NCBI RefSeq assembly: GCF_025290835.2
Contig: NZ_JAOCQD020000001.1
Coordinates: 2,108,001-2,172,000, forward strand
Direction of reading: 5' to 3'
From: Aquabacterium sp. OR-4
Lineage (GTDB): Bacteria; Pseudomonadota; Gammaproteobacteria; Burkholderiales; Burkholderiaceae_C
DNA: 64,000 bases
Each line of letters starts with the position of its first letter. Within the stretch, counting starts at the first letter, position 1. A program made the translations under genes and the position numbers. The notes under the pieces were generated by a model. That model searched no databases. It had not been told where the DNA came from and saw only the letters and a list, made by a program, of their open reading frames with translations. Below are positions 18,464 to 27,415 of this stretch, in pieces.

Positions 18464-18520
18464 TCGCCACGCTCCTGCCCCCCGAGGGGTGCCCGGCCCC
18501 CTGGGGCGGCCCGGCGGCAC
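18464..18520. repeat. GC-rich imperfect palindrome between livH and livM
   Basis: The 103-base gap inside this operon contains CTGCCCCCCGAGGGG followed by GGCCCCCTGGGGCGGCC, two short near-mirror blocks able to fold into adjacent hairpins. Elements of this kind recur between genes in Burkholderiales; whether this one is repeated elsewhere in the genome cannot be seen here. It may lower or protect transcript levels between the two permease genes. Confidence 0.45.
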
Positions 18521-18553
18521 TGAGACCGCCCGCACCACGACGCGAGACACACG

Positions 18554-19531
18554 ATGAACAAGACCCTCAAGATCACCCTGGTGCTGCTGCTGGCCGCCGG
18601 CCTGCTGGTGCTGCCCTTCCTGTTCAAGAACTACCGCGTGTTCCAGTTCAACCTGGTGCTGGTGTACGCGGTGGCGGTGCTGGGGCTGAACCTGCTCACC
18701 GGCTTCAATGGCCAGATCTCGCTGGGCCATGGCGCCTTCTATGCCGTGGGCGCCTACGTGGCCGCCATGCTGATGAGCATGGCCGGCTGGCCCTACTGGG
18801 CCACGCTGCCGATCTCGGCCGTGGTGTGCTTCGTGCTCGGCTTTCTGATGGGTTTTCCGGCACTGCGCCTGGGCGGCCACTACCTGGCGCTGGCCACCTT
18901 TGCCTTTGCGCTGGCCGTGCCGCAGCTGCTCAAGTACAAGAAGATCGAGACCTACACCGGTGGCGTGCAGGGCATCGTGCTGAACAAGCCCGATGCACCG
19001 TTTGAGATGCGCTTTCTCGACCAGCCGCTGTCGGCCGACCGCTGGCTGTACTTCTTCACCCTGGTGGTGGCCGCGCTGATGTTCCTGATCGCCTGGAACC
19101 TGCTGCGCGGGCGCATCGGCCGTGCGCTGATCGCCATCCGCGACCACCCGATCGCCGCCACCGCCATGGGCATCAACCTGCCCTTGTTCAAGAGCATGGC
19201 CTTTGGTGTATCGGCGGCCTTCACCGGCGTGGCCGGCGGCCTGGGCGCGATCTGCGTGGCCTTCGTCTCGCCCGACAGCTTCACGGTGTTCCTGTCGATC
19301 ACCTTCCTGGTGGGCGTGGTGGTGGGCGGGCTGGCGTCGATCCCGGGGGCGATCTTTGGCGCGGCCTTCATCCAGTTCGTGCCCAACATCGCCGACGAGC
19401 TGTCCAAGTCGGCCCCGTGGGCCATCTACGGCGCCGTGCTGATCCTGCTGATGTACCTGATGCCCAGCGGCGTGATGGGCCTGCTGCGCACGCTGTGGCT
19501 GCGCCTGCGCCCGGCACCGGCTCGGGGTTGA
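18554..19531 (+). CDS. livM: Branched-chain amino acid-type ABC transporter permease LivM
   Basis: 325 residues with about nine hydrophobic segments. Typical LivM blocks: AVAVLGLNLLTGFNGQISLGHGAFYAVGAYVAAML, FLMGFPALRLGGHYLALATFAFALAVPQLLKY, the cytoplasmic coupling loop LLRGRIGRALIAIRDHPIAATAMGINLPLFKSMAFGVSAAFTGVAGG, and FLVGVVVGGLASIPGAIFGAAFIQFVP. Second channel subunit of the importer. Separated from livH by the palindromic element. Confidence 0.94.
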   Translation: MNKTLKITLVLLLAAGLLVLPFLFKNYRVFQFNLVLVYAVAVLGLNLLTGFNGQISLGHGAFYAVGAYVAAMLMSMAGWPYWATLPISAVVCFVLGFLMGFPALRLGGHYLALATFAFALAVPQLLKYKKIETYTGGVQGIVLNKPDAPFEMRFLDQPLSADRWLYFFTLVVAALMFLIAWNLLRGRIGRALIAIRDHPIAATAMGINLPLFKSMAFGVSAAFTGVAGGLGAICVAFVSPDSFTVFLSITFLVGVVVGGLASIPGAIFGAAFIQFVPNIADELSKSAPWAIYGAVLILLMYLMPSGVMGLLRTLWLRLRPAPARG

Positions 19532-19649
19532 CCCTGTCGCGCGTGCCGCTGCCGGCGCGTTTCAATGAAGGCGGCGCGAACCTGCAGACATGGCCTGCAC
19601 GTACGCACCGCCACCCACTGACCGATCCCCGCAAAGGAGAACTCGATCC

Positions 19650-20870
19650 ATGACATCCGCCCGCAGAAGCTTCGTGATCCAGGCCACCGCCGTGGTGCTT
19701 GCCGCCACGGCGTTCAGCAGCGCCGCGCTGGCGCAAAAGAAGTACGACACCGGCGCCGATGACAAGGAGATCAAGATCGGCAACATCATGCCGTACTCGG
19801 GCCCGGCCTCGGCCTACGGCGTGATCGGCAAGGCCATGGGCGCCTACTTCGACATGGTCAACGCCCAGGGCGGCATCAACGGCCGCAAGGTCAAGTTCAT
19901 CACGGTCGATGACGGCTACAACCCGGCCAAGACCGTGGAGCAGGCGCGCAAGCTGGTCGAGGAAGAAGAAGTGCTGCTGGTGTTTGCGCCGCTGGGCACA
20001 CCGCCCAACAGCGCGATCCACAAGTACATGAACCAGAAGAAGGTGCCGCAGCTGTTCGTGGCCACCGGCGCCACCAAGTGGGGCGACCCGAAGAACTTTC
20101 CCTGGACCATGGGCTGGCAGCCGGCCTACACCGGCGAGGGCCGCATCTATGCCCAGCACCTGATGGAGACCATGCCCAACGCCAAGGTGGCCATCCTCTA
20201 CCAGAACGACGACTACGGCAAAGACTACCTCAAGGGCTTCGAGGAGGGCCTGGGCGCCAAGGGCAGCATGGTGGTGTCCAAGGTCAGCTACGAGGTCACC
20301 GATCCCACCATCGACAGCCAGATCCTGACGCTGAAGAACTCGGGCGCCAACGTCTTCTTCAACATCACCACGCCCAAGTTCGCGGCGCAGGCCATCAAGA
20401 AGATCCCCGAGGTGGGCTGGAAGCTCGACGCGCACTACCTCAACAGCGTGTCGGCCTCGGTGGGCTCGGTGCTCAAGCCGGCCGGCCTGGACAACGCGGT
20501 GGGCCTGATCACCACCCAGTACCTCAAAGACCCCACCGACCCGGCCTGGGCCAACGATGCCGACTTCAAGGCCTGGACCGACTGGATGAAGAAGTACTAC
20601 CCCGGCGGCGACCTGAGCAATGCCTTCAACGTCACCGCCTGGACCCACGCGCTCACCATGGCCCAGGTGCTGCGCCAGTGCGGCGACAACCTCACGCGCG
20701 AGAACGTCATGCGCCAGGCCGCCAACCTGAACATGCAGAACGTGCCGATGCTGCTGCCCGGCGTGGAGATCAAGACCGGGCCGGACGACTTCTACCCGGT
20801 CGAGAAGGAACAGCTGTCGAAGTTCGACGGCAAGACCTGGGTGCGCTTCGGCAAGGTGTACGGCAAGTGA
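19650..20870 (+). CDS. Periplasmic substrate-binding protein of the liv-type transporter
   Basis: 406 residues from the ATG at 19650, preceded by AAAGGAGAA. A signal peptide (SARRSFVIQATAVVLAATAFSSAALA, cut before QKKYD) is followed by the Peripla_BP_6 fold: EIKIGNIMPYSGPASAYGVIGKAMGAYFDMVNAQGGINGRKVKFITVDDGYNPAKTVEQARKLVEEE. Members of this branch bind aliphatic or aromatic carboxylates, amides and amino acids, so leucine is not assured. The adjoining CoA-transferase and the divergent acyl-CoA ligase make a carboxylic acid ligand more likely. Confidence 0.93.
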   Translation: MTSARRSFVIQATAVVLAATAFSSAALAQKKYDTGADDKEIKIGNIMPYSGPASAYGVIGKAMGAYFDMVNAQGGINGRKVKFITVDDGYNPAKTVEQARKLVEEEEVLLVFAPLGTPPNSAIHKYMNQKKVPQLFVATGATKWGDPKNFPWTMGWQPAYTGEGRIYAQHLMETMPNAKVAILYQNDDYGKDYLKGFEEGLGAKGSMVVSKVSYEVTDPTIDSQILTLKNSGANVFFNITTPKFAAQAIKKIPEVGWKLDAHYLNSVSASVGSVLKPAGLDNAVGLITTQYLKDPTDPAWANDADFKAWTDWMKKYYPGGDLSNAFNVTAWTHALTMAQVLRQCGDNLTRENVMRQAANLNMQNVPMLLPGVEIKTGPDDFYPVEKEQLSKFDGKTWVRFGKVYGK

Positions 20871-22084
20871 TGGACAAACCGGCCGGGGTGGATGTGATGA
20901 AGCCGCTGGCTGGTATCCGCATCATTGACCTGTCGTCGGTGTTCGCCGGGCCGATGGCCACGGCGCTGCTGGCCGACCAGGGTGCCGAGGTCATCAAGGT
21001 GGAGTCGCCCGAGGGCGACACCACCCGCGCCATCGGCCCGGCCAAGGGCGACCTCTCGGCCAGCTTCATCACCGCCAACCGCGGCAAGCGCGGCATTGCG
21101 CTCGACCTCAAGGCGCCCGAGGCACGCGAGATCCTGCTGGCGCTGATCGAGCGCGCCGACGTGCTGGTGGAGAACTTCCGCCCCGGCGTGATGGCGCGCC
21201 TGGGCCTGGCACCGCCGATGCTGGCCGAGCGGTTTGCCCGCCTGGTGCACCTGTCGGTCACCGGCTTCGGGCCCGATGGCCCGCGCGCCGGTGACCGCGC
21301 CTACGACGCCGTGATCCAGGCACTCGGCAGCGTGGCCGCCTCGCAGCGCGACTACGCCACCGGCGCACCGGTGGTGCTGGCCAGCACGGTGAGCGACAAG
21401 GTCACCGCCCTCACCGCGGCCCAGGCCATCACCGCCGCGCTGCTGCAGCGCGAGCGCAGCGGCCGCGGCGCGCGGGTGGAGGTGGCGATGCTCGACGCCA
21501 CGCTGGCCTTCCAGTGGCCCGACGCGATGTACAACCATGTCTTCATGGACGAGCCGCCCGCGCCCTTTCCTGAGTTCGGCGCCACGCAGCGGCCCTGGAA
21601 GACGGCCGACGGCCATGTCACCACCATGGTGCCGCAGCCGGCCGAGTTTCGCGCGCTGTGCACGGTGCTGGGCCAGCCGGCGCTGGCCGACGATCCGCGC
21701 TTTGCCAGCCTGCCGCTGCGCTACCGCCACGGCCAGGCGCTGCGCGCCACGCTCGAGCCGCTGTTTCTGCAGTTCGACAACGCCACGCTGGAAGCCCTGT
21801 GCCGCCAGCATGGTGTGCCCATGGGCGTGATCCACGAGCGGCCGCAGGTGCTCACCGATCCGCAGGTGCTGCACAACCAGGCCGTGGTCACGCTCGAGCA
21901 TGGCGATGTCGGCCGCGTGCGCCTGGCCCGTGCCGGTGCACGCTTCGATGGCCAGCCGATGGCGCCGGCCAGCGGCGGTGCGCGCCTGGGCGAGCACGGC
22001 CGGCAGATCCTGCAGGAGCTGGGTTTCGACGGCGCGCGCATCGATGCGCTGCTCCAGTCAGGTGTGCTGAAGATGCCCGCTTGA
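20870..22084 (+). CDS. Family III (CaiB/BaiF) acyl-CoA transferase
   Basis: 404 residues; the ATG shares one base with the stop of the binding-protein gene (TGATG), which ties this enzyme to the transporter. Family III signature: PLAGIRIIDLSSVFAGPMATALLADQGAEVIKVESPEGDTTR, FITANRGKRGIALDLKAPEAREILLALIERADVLVENFRPGVMARLGL, and the catalytic aspartate in GDRAYDAVIQALGS. Such enzymes move CoA between carboxylic acids without ATP. Probable role: CoA activation of the imported acid or of a breakdown product. Substrate not known. Confidence 0.92.
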   Translation: MDKPAGVDVMKPLAGIRIIDLSSVFAGPMATALLADQGAEVIKVESPEGDTTRAIGPAKGDLSASFITANRGKRGIALDLKAPEAREILLALIERADVLVENFRPGVMARLGLAPPMLAERFARLVHLSVTGFGPDGPRAGDRAYDAVIQALGSVAASQRDYATGAPVVLASTVSDKVTALTAAQAITAALLQRERSGRGARVEVAMLDATLAFQWPDAMYNHVFMDEPPAPFPEFGATQRPWKTADGHVTTMVPQPAEFRALCTVLGQPALADDPRFASLPLRYRHGQALRATLEPLFLQFDNATLEALCRQHGVPMGVIHERPQVLTDPQVLHNQAVVTLEHGDVGRVRLARAGARFDGQPMAPASGGARLGEHGRQILQELGFDGARIDALLQSGVLKMPA

Positions 22085-22137
22085 CGCGGGCCCGCGCAGC
22101 CGCTTCATTCACAAGCTCTCATTGCGGGGACACCCTC

Positions 22138-23451
22138 TCAGCCGGCCGAGGCCGCCAGCGCCTGGTCGATGTCCCACAGGATGTCGTCCACATGCTCCAG
22201 GCCCACCGACAGGCGCACCATGTCGGGCCGCACGCCGGCCGCCAGCTGCTGCGCTTGGCTGAGCTGGCGGTGCGTGGTGCTGGCCGGGTGGATGATCAGC
22301 GTGCGCGTGTCGCCGATGTTGGCCAGGTGGCTCATGAAGCGCGCTGCGCCGATGAAGCGCTCACCCGCCGCCGCGCCCCCCACCACGCCAAAGGCCAGCA
22401 GACCCGAGGCGCCGGACAGCGCGCCCGCCGCACCGTCCAGGCTGCGCATCTGACGCTGCACCAGTGCATGCTGCGGGTGCTCGGGCAGGCCGGGGTAGTT
22501 GACCCAGCTCACCCGCGGGTGCCGCTGCAGGTGCCGGGCCACCGCCAGCGCATTGCGGCAGTGCCGCTCCATGCGCAGCGGCAGCGTCTCGACACCCTGC
22601 AGGATCTGCCAGGCGCTCATCGGGCTCAGCGCCGCGCCGTACACGCGCAGCGTCTCCATGCGGCAGCGCATGGCAAAGCCGAAGTCGCCGAAGGTCTCGT
22701 AGAACTTCACGCCGTGGTAGCCGGGTGAAGGATCGGTCATGCCCGGAAACTTGCCGTTGTCCCAGGCGAAGCGCCCGCCATCCACCACCACGCCGCCCAG
22801 CGTGGTGCCATGGCCGGCCAGGTACTTGGTGGCCGAATGCACCACGATGTCGGCCCCCAGCGCCAGAGGGTTGCACAGAAAGGGGCTGGGCACGGTGTTG
22901 TCGATGATCAGCGGCACGCCGTGGGCATGGGCCACGTCGGCCACCGCGGCAATGTCCAGCACCACCAGGCTGGGGTAGCCCAGGCTTTCGGCAAACACGG
23001 CCCGGGTGTTGGGCCGCATGGCCGCGGCAAAGGCGGCCGCGTCGGTGGCCTCGACGAAGCTGGTCTCGATGCCGAACTTGGCCAGGCTCACCGCCAGCAT
23101 CGTCACCGAGCCGCCGTACAGCGCGCCGGCCGCCACCACATGGTCGCCGGCCTGCAGCAGGGTCATCAGCGCCATGGCCTCGGCGGCCATGCCCGAGGCG
23201 CTGGCCACCGCGGCGCGCCCGCCTTCCAGCGCGGCCACGCGCTCTTCCAGCGCGGCCACCGTGGGGTTGCTCAGGCGCGAGTAGACGTTGCCGAAGGTCT
23301 GCAGATTGAACAGCGCCGCCGCGTGCTCGGCCGAATCGAACACGAAGCTGGTGGTCTGGTAGATCGGCAGCGCCCGCGCGCCGGTCTCGCGGTCAGGAAT
23401 CTGGCCGGCGTGGATGGCCAGGGTTTCGGGGCGAAAGACGCGGTCGCTCAT
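22138..23451 (-). CDS. metY: O-acetylhomoserine sulfhydrylase (PLP-dependent)
   Basis: 437 residues, the longer MetY-type length. Forms homocysteine from O-acetylhomoserine and sulfide, a direct-sulfhydrylation route to methionine. Motifs: ETLAIHAGQIPDRETGARALPIYQTTSFVFD, YSRLSNPTVAALEERVAALEGG, PLP-binding Lys209 in DIVVHSATKYLAGHGTT, and the C-terminal RFMSHLANIGDTRTLIIHPASTTH. Convergent with the CoA-transferase gene; the CoA-binding protein gene lies 31 bases upstream on the same strand. A second, clearly related sulfhydrylase is present at about 58.1 kb. Confidence 0.94.
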   Translation of the reverse strand: MSDRVFRPETLAIHAGQIPDRETGARALPIYQTTSFVFDSAEHAAALFNLQTFGNVYSRLSNPTVAALEERVAALEGGRAAVASASGMAAEAMALMTLLQAGDHVVAAGALYGGSVTMLAVSLAKFGIETSFVEATDAAAFAAAMRPNTRAVFAESLGYPSLVVLDIAAVADVAHAHGVPLIIDNTVPSPFLCNPLALGADIVVHSATKYLAGHGTTLGGVVVDGGRFAWDNGKFPGMTDPSPGYHGVKFYETFGDFGFAMRCRMETLRVYGAALSPMSAWQILQGVETLPLRMERHCRNALAVARHLQRHPRVSWVNYPGLPEHPQHALVQRQMRSLDGAAGALSGASGLLAFGVVGGAAAGERFIGAARFMSHLANIGDTRTLIIHPASTTHRQLSQAQQLAAGVRPDMVRLSVGLEHVDDILWDIDQALAASAG

Positions 23452-23482
23452 GTTCTTCGTTGGGCCAGGTCGGCGCCGCGCA

Positions 23483-24046
23483 TCAGCCGGGCCGCCGCGC
23501 CGAGATCACGCCGGTGTTCACGCCGGCCCAATGCAAGCCGCCGAACAGGCGCGCATGTTCGATCTTCACGCAGCGGTTCATCACGCTGGCCAGGCCGGCG
23601 GCAAGGGCTTCGTCATGCGCCTGCGCATGGACCACACCCAGCTGCTGCCACAGGCAACGGGCGCCCAGCGCAATGGCGCTGCGGGCAATCGGCAGCACAT
23701 CGTCGGTCTTGCGGAACACGTCGACGATGTCCACCGGCTCGGCCAGCTCTTCCAGCCGCGCCACGCAGGGCATGCCCAGTACCTGGCCACCGGCATAACG
23801 CGGGTTCACCGGCAGGATGCGGTAGCCCTTGCCTTGCATGTAGCTGGCGGCAAAAAAGCTCGGCCGGTGCCACTCGGCCGACAGGCCCACCACCGCAATG
23901 CTGCGGGCGCCCCGCAGGATCTGGCGCAGATCGGCTTCGCTCAGGCCGTCACCGGGCCCGGCGGGCGCGGGCGGGGCAGCGGCCGGTTCAGGCTTGGGCT
24001 CGCGCTCGCGCTCGCGCTCGCGATCGGGCTCGAGCTCGGCCGCCAT
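23483..24046 (-). CDS. CoA-binding domain protein (YccU-like) with an Arg-Glu repeat N-terminus
   Basis: 187 residues. From about residue 38 it is a single CoA_binding_2 Rossmann-type domain: LRQILRGARSIAVVGLSAEWHRPSFFAASYMQGKGYRILPVNPRYAGGQVLGMPCVARLEELAEPVDIVDVFRKTDDV, ending with ALGARCLWQQLGVVHAQAHDEALAAGLASVMNRCVKIEHAR. Homologues are about 140 residues; here an added N-terminus contains EPDREREREREPKPEP, encoded by a GCTCGC-type hexamer repeat (complement) that could vary in length. A start nearer residue 34 would remove the repeat. Function of the family is not established. It lies 9 bases after the hybrid kinase gene. Confidence 0.85.
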   Translation of the reverse strand: MAAELEPDREREREREPKPEPAAAPPAPAGPGDGLSEADLRQILRGARSIAVVGLSAEWHRPSFFAASYMQGKGYRILPVNPRYAGGQVLGMPCVARLEELAEPVDIVDVFRKTDDVLPIARSAIALGARCLWQQLGVVHAQAHDEALAAGLASVMNRCVKIEHARLFGGLHWAGVNTGVISARRPG

Positions 24047-24055
24047 GCCCGGCCC

Positions 24056-27000
24056 TCAGCGGCGCAGGCCGGGGTCGGTGGAGTGCAGCGGGCTGCGCGC
24101 CGACAGGCCGTGCAGGCCGCCGGCCAGCAGCACCTCGCGCACACCCACCAGGCGCGAGGCCACGGCGCTGCGCGCGCGCCGCACGGCGGGGTCTTCGCCG
24201 GGCGACACGGTGTCGCGCAGCGCGCGTTCGAGCAGGGCCGATTCTTCGGCCAGTCCGGGCAGGCCCAGCGTGGCGGCCAGCGACTTGAGATCGTGCGCCA
24301 GGCGCTGCGCACGGTCGATGTCGCAGGGCACTGCGTCGATCGAGCGCTCGAGGCGCTGCTCGAACTTCAGCAGCGGCTCGCAGGCCGCTTCGAGCACCCG
24401 GTCATAGAGCTGCACGCCGCCCAGGCGCTGCAAGGCCGAGGGCAGGTCGCTGTCGGGCAGCGCATCGAGCGCGCTGAGCCGCGGGTCGGTGCCCAGCGTG
24501 CTGTCGGGTGATCGGGTGGTGGGGCCGTCGTCCTGCGGCTGCGGCCGGTTCAACAGCGCCAGCAACTGGGCGCGCGAATAGGGCTTGCCCAGGTGGGCGT
24601 CAAAGCCGGCCTCCTTGGCCGCCACCAGGTCAGACGGATCGCTCTGGCCGCTGACGGCCACGATCAGCGCCGGCTTGCGGTGGCGCTTGCGCTCGAAGGC
24701 ACGCATCGCACGCACCGCCTCCAGCCCCGACAGCGCGGGCATGTTCAGGTCGAGCAGCACGATGCGGTAGTTGTCGGCCTCGAAGCGCCGCACCGCACTG
24801 CCACCGTCGTGCACGCCGTCGATGCGAAAACCCGAGCCTTCCACAAAGGCCTGCAGCAGCATCAGGTTGTGCGGGCTGTCGTCGGCCGCCAGCACCGACA
24901 CCACGCTGCGGCCACCACGCGCCATCGCGGTGCCCGGCAGCGGGCCCGAATCGGTGGCCTGCGGCGAGGTGCGCGGCCCCTCGGGCGCCGCGGCGGTGGG
25001 CGGCAGCGGCAGCTCGACATGGAAGCACGAGCCCATGCCCTCGCGGCTGACCACGCCGATCTCGCCCTCCATGGCCTCGGCCAGGCGCTTGCAGATGGCC
25101 AGGCCCAGGCCGGTGCCGCCCAGGTTCTGCGCCAGCGCCGGATCGGCCTGCACATAGGGCGTGAAGATGCGGTGGATGCGGTCGGCCGGGATGCCCACGC
25201 CGGTGTCGCGCACCTCGAAGCGCAGGTGCTGGCGGTCACGCCCGTAGCCCACCAGCAGGGTCACCGTGCCGGCCGGCGTGAACTTGACCGCATTGCCCAG
25301 CAGATTGCGCAGCACCTGGCCCACGCGCATGGCGTCGCCGATCACCGTCTCGGGCAGGTCGGGGTCGGTCTCGACATCGAGCACCAGGCCCTTTTGCTGC
25401 GCCCGGGCCTCGAACAGCGCCACCTGCTGCGCCACCAGGCGCGGCAGCGAGAACGGGTGGCGGGTCAGGGTCAGCAGACCGGCTTCGCTCTTGGACAGGT
25501 CGAGCAGGTCGTTGAGCATATGCAGCAGATCCTGCCCGGCGCTGCTGAACAGGGCCACGTGGCGCTTTTGCTGCACGTCGAGGCGGGTCTGGGCCAGCAT
25601 CTCGGCGGCCCCCAGCAGCGCGTTCAGCGGCGTGCGGATCTCGTGGCTCAGGTGCGCCAGGAAGTCGCTCTTGACCTGGTTGGCGGCTTCCAGCTCGGCG
25701 CGCTGCAGGCGCAGGCGGCGCGTCTCGCGCGCGGCCTCGAACTGCGCATGCCACAGGCCCAGACCGGCCATCGCCAGCAAGGTGGCCAGCGGCGCGCCGA
25801 TGCGGCTGAGCTGGCCATGCCACAGCACCAGCGCGGTGTCGACCACCAGCAGCAGCAGCAGGGACACCGCCACCGCGCCCAGCACCGGCCAGGCACGCGC
25901 CCGGCCGCCGCGCCAGCCCTGCAGCGCCATCGCCAGCCAGGGCAGCAGGCACAGCGCCAGCAGCGCGGCGTCGGTGCCGGCCGCGGGTGGCCGCAGCATG
26001 TGGTCGTACTCGAGCGCGTCGTAGACCGCGGCCAGCGCGGTGGTGGCGCTGCGCAGGCCTTGCGCGGTGAGCACCTCGCCGCCCAGCGCGGCGCTGGCGC
26101 CGAGAAACACCACGCGGCCACGCACGGCATGGGCCAGCGCCTGGGCCTCGTCGGCCGGCAGGCGCCCGGCGGCCGCCGCATCCACCCGCCACAGCGACAA
26201 CGGCGCCGGCGCACTGTCGGCACGCGCCAGCCAGGGTCGCACGCGCTGTTGGTCGTCGAGCGCCCACAGCGGCCCGGCCGGGGTCTGCACCAGCCACTGC
26301 TGCTCGCGCCGGCCGCAGCGCATGGCATCGGCCTGGGCCGGGTGCAGCGCCTGCCACACGGCCATCGGCAACAAGGGCAGGCTCAGATCGCCGGCCTGCT
26401 GCCACAGCGGCAGGTGGCGCAGAACGCCGTCTTCGTCCACCGGCACCGACAGCGCCCCCAGCCGTGCCGCCGGCAAGGCCCCCGGCAAACCGGCCTCGGC
26501 CCAGCGTGGCAGTTGCCAGCCCGCCTGCATGGCTGGCTGGCAGCCGGGCGGCGCCATGCGCATGCCCAGCCGGTCGCCCTCGCCTGGCACGGCTCGCGCG
26601 CCCAGCAGCACCGGTGCCGAGGTGTGGTTCAGCCAGCTGGCAAAGTTTTCGTCACCGTCCTTGGCGTCCACCAGCATCAGGCCGAAGGCCACCGCGCGGG
26701 CGCCGTTGTCCAGCAGCCAGCGGCCGGCCGGCACGTAGGCGTCACGGCGCAGCGGCCAGGCGCCCATGCGGCGCACGCTGTCTTCGTCGACATCCACCAC
26801 CAGGGCCGCATCGGCCGGCGCGCGCGGCGCCAGCAGTGCGGCCTGCAGGTCCTGGCGGCGGTCCAGCCAATGGTCGAGCGGCAGCACCTGCACCACGATC
26901 TGCGCCAGCAGGAGCGCCAGCAGCGCCAGGCCGCTGGCCACCAGCACGCGCCGCCCGCGCCCGAGGCTGCGCCACAGCGCCAGCAGCGACGCGCGCGCGC

Positions 27001-27109
27001 CGGGCTGTGCTGGGGCATGGGCCGCGGTGCGCGACGCTGGCGAGCGGGCAACGGGAAACTGGGCCGACATGGAGAAACGACTGCTTACGGCTGCGAAGAC
27101 GCGCATCAT
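24056..27109 (-). CDS. CHASE2-domain hybrid sensor histidine kinase with receiver and Hpt domains
   Basis: 1017 residues. N-terminal membrane segment (about 55-80), then a periplasmic CHASE2 sensor domain (LLAPRAPADAALVVDVDEDSVRRMGAWPLRRDAY... through GRVVFLGASAALGGEV), three closely spaced membrane segments (about 385-465), and the cytoplasmic kinase: H-box FLAHLSHEIRTPLNALLGAAEML, N-box VLRNLLGNAVKF, G1 DTGVGIP, G2 GGTGLGLAI. A receiver domain follows (phospho-acceptor Asp in IVLLDLNMPALSG) and then an Hpt domain (His in RAQRLAHDLKSLAATLG), giving a full H-D-H relay in one chain. The start is uncertain; ATGs at 27106 and 27070 are alternatives. The ligand and output regulator are unknown. 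Divergent from the glycine riboswitch operon. Confidence 0.9.
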   Translation of the reverse strand: MMRVFAAVSSRFSMSAQFPVARSPASRTAAHAPAQPGARASLLALWRSLGRGRRVLVASGLALLALLLAQIVVQVLPLDHWLDRRQDLQAALLAPRAPADAALVVDVDEDSVRRMGAWPLRRDAYVPAGRWLLDNGARAVAFGLMLVDAKDGDENFASWLNHTSAPVLLGARAVPGEGDRLGMRMAPPGCQPAMQAGWQLPRWAEAGLPGALPAARLGALSVPVDEDGVLRHLPLWQQAGDLSLPLLPMAVWQALHPAQADAMRCGRREQQWLVQTPAGPLWALDDQQRVRPWLARADSAPAPLSLWRVDAAAAGRLPADEAQALAHAVRGRVVFLGASAALGGEVLTAQGLRSATTALAAVYDALEYDHMLRPPAAGTDAALLALCLLPWLAMALQGWRGGRARAWPVLGAVAVSLLLLLVVDTALVLWHGQLSRIGAPLATLLAMAGLGLWHAQFEAARETRRLRLQRAELEAANQVKSDFLAHLSHEIRTPLNALLGAAEMLAQTRLDVQQKRHVALFSSAGQDLLHMLNDLLDLSKSEAGLLTLTRHPFSLPRLVAQQVALFEARAQQKGLVLDVETDPDLPETVIGDAMRVGQVLRNLLGNAVKFTPAGTVTLLVGYGRDRQHLRFEVRDTGVGIPADRIHRIFTPYVQADPALAQNLGGTGLGLAICKRLAEAMEGEIGVVSREGMGSCFHVELPLPPTAAAPEGPRTSPQATDSGPLPGTAMARGGRSVVSVLAADDSPHNLMLLQAFVEGSGFRIDGVHDGGSAVRRFEADNYRIVLLDLNMPALSGLEAVRAMRAFERKRHRKPALIVAVSGQSDPSDLVAAKEAGFDAHLGKPYSRAQLLALLNRPQPQDDGPTTRSPDSTLGTDPRLSALDALPDSDLPSALQRLGGVQLYDRVLEAACEPLLKFEQRLERSIDAVPCDIDRAQRLAHDLKSLAATLGLPGLAEESALLERALRDTVSPGEDPAVRRARSAVASRLVGVREVLLAGGLHGLSARSPLHSTDPGLRR

Positions 27110-27162
27110 CGCCGGTTTGGCCGCCAGCGCCCATCCACCGGGCGCAGGGGCAGCGCGTGCGG

Positions 27163-27191
27163 GTGCCGGCCGTGATTTCGTGCATTACACT
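27163..27191 (+). promoter_or_regulatory. Probable promoter of the glycine-cleavage operon
   Basis: TACACT at 27186-27191 with GTGCCG 17 bases upstream. Transcription would start near 27197, just before the first riboswitch aptamer, which supports the assignment although the -35 is weak. Confidence 0.45.
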
Positions 27192-27199
27192 GGCGCCCT

Positions 27200-27415
27200 G
27201 CCAGGAGAGAGCCCCACCCGGGGCCGCCGAAGGCGCAGAGGCACCCCCTCGAACGCTCAGGCAAAAGGACTGGCAGGCGCGCCGCGCGAGCGGGGCGTTC
27301 CTCACTGGAGAGAGGCGGGCCGGCGCGTTGCGCGTCGATGTTCGTCCACCGAAGGGGCAAGCGGTCGGCGTCATCCACGCGGCTGCCAATCTCTCAGGTA
27401 AAGCGGACAGCGAGG
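27200..27415 (+). promoter_or_regulatory. Tandem glycine riboswitch
   Basis: Two consecutive glycine aptamers precede gcvT. Aptamer I (about 27200-27276) shows CCAGGAGAGAG, the CCGCCGAAGG core and the 3' core CGCTCAGGCAAAAGGACTGG. Aptamer II (about 27300-27415) shows CACTGGAGAGAGGC, CCACCGAAGGGG and the 3' core TCTCTCAGGTAAAGCGGAC. These are the hallmark gcvT-motif cores; glycine binding normally turns the operon on. The outer P1 helix of aptamer II pairs 27300-27307 with 27408-27415 (one A-C mismatch). Confidence 0.96.

Noticed and set aside
22085..22096. CGCGGGCCCGCG palindrome between CoA-transferase and metY as terminator
   Set aside because: No unpaired loop and no U-tract; chance palindromes of this kind are common at this GC content.
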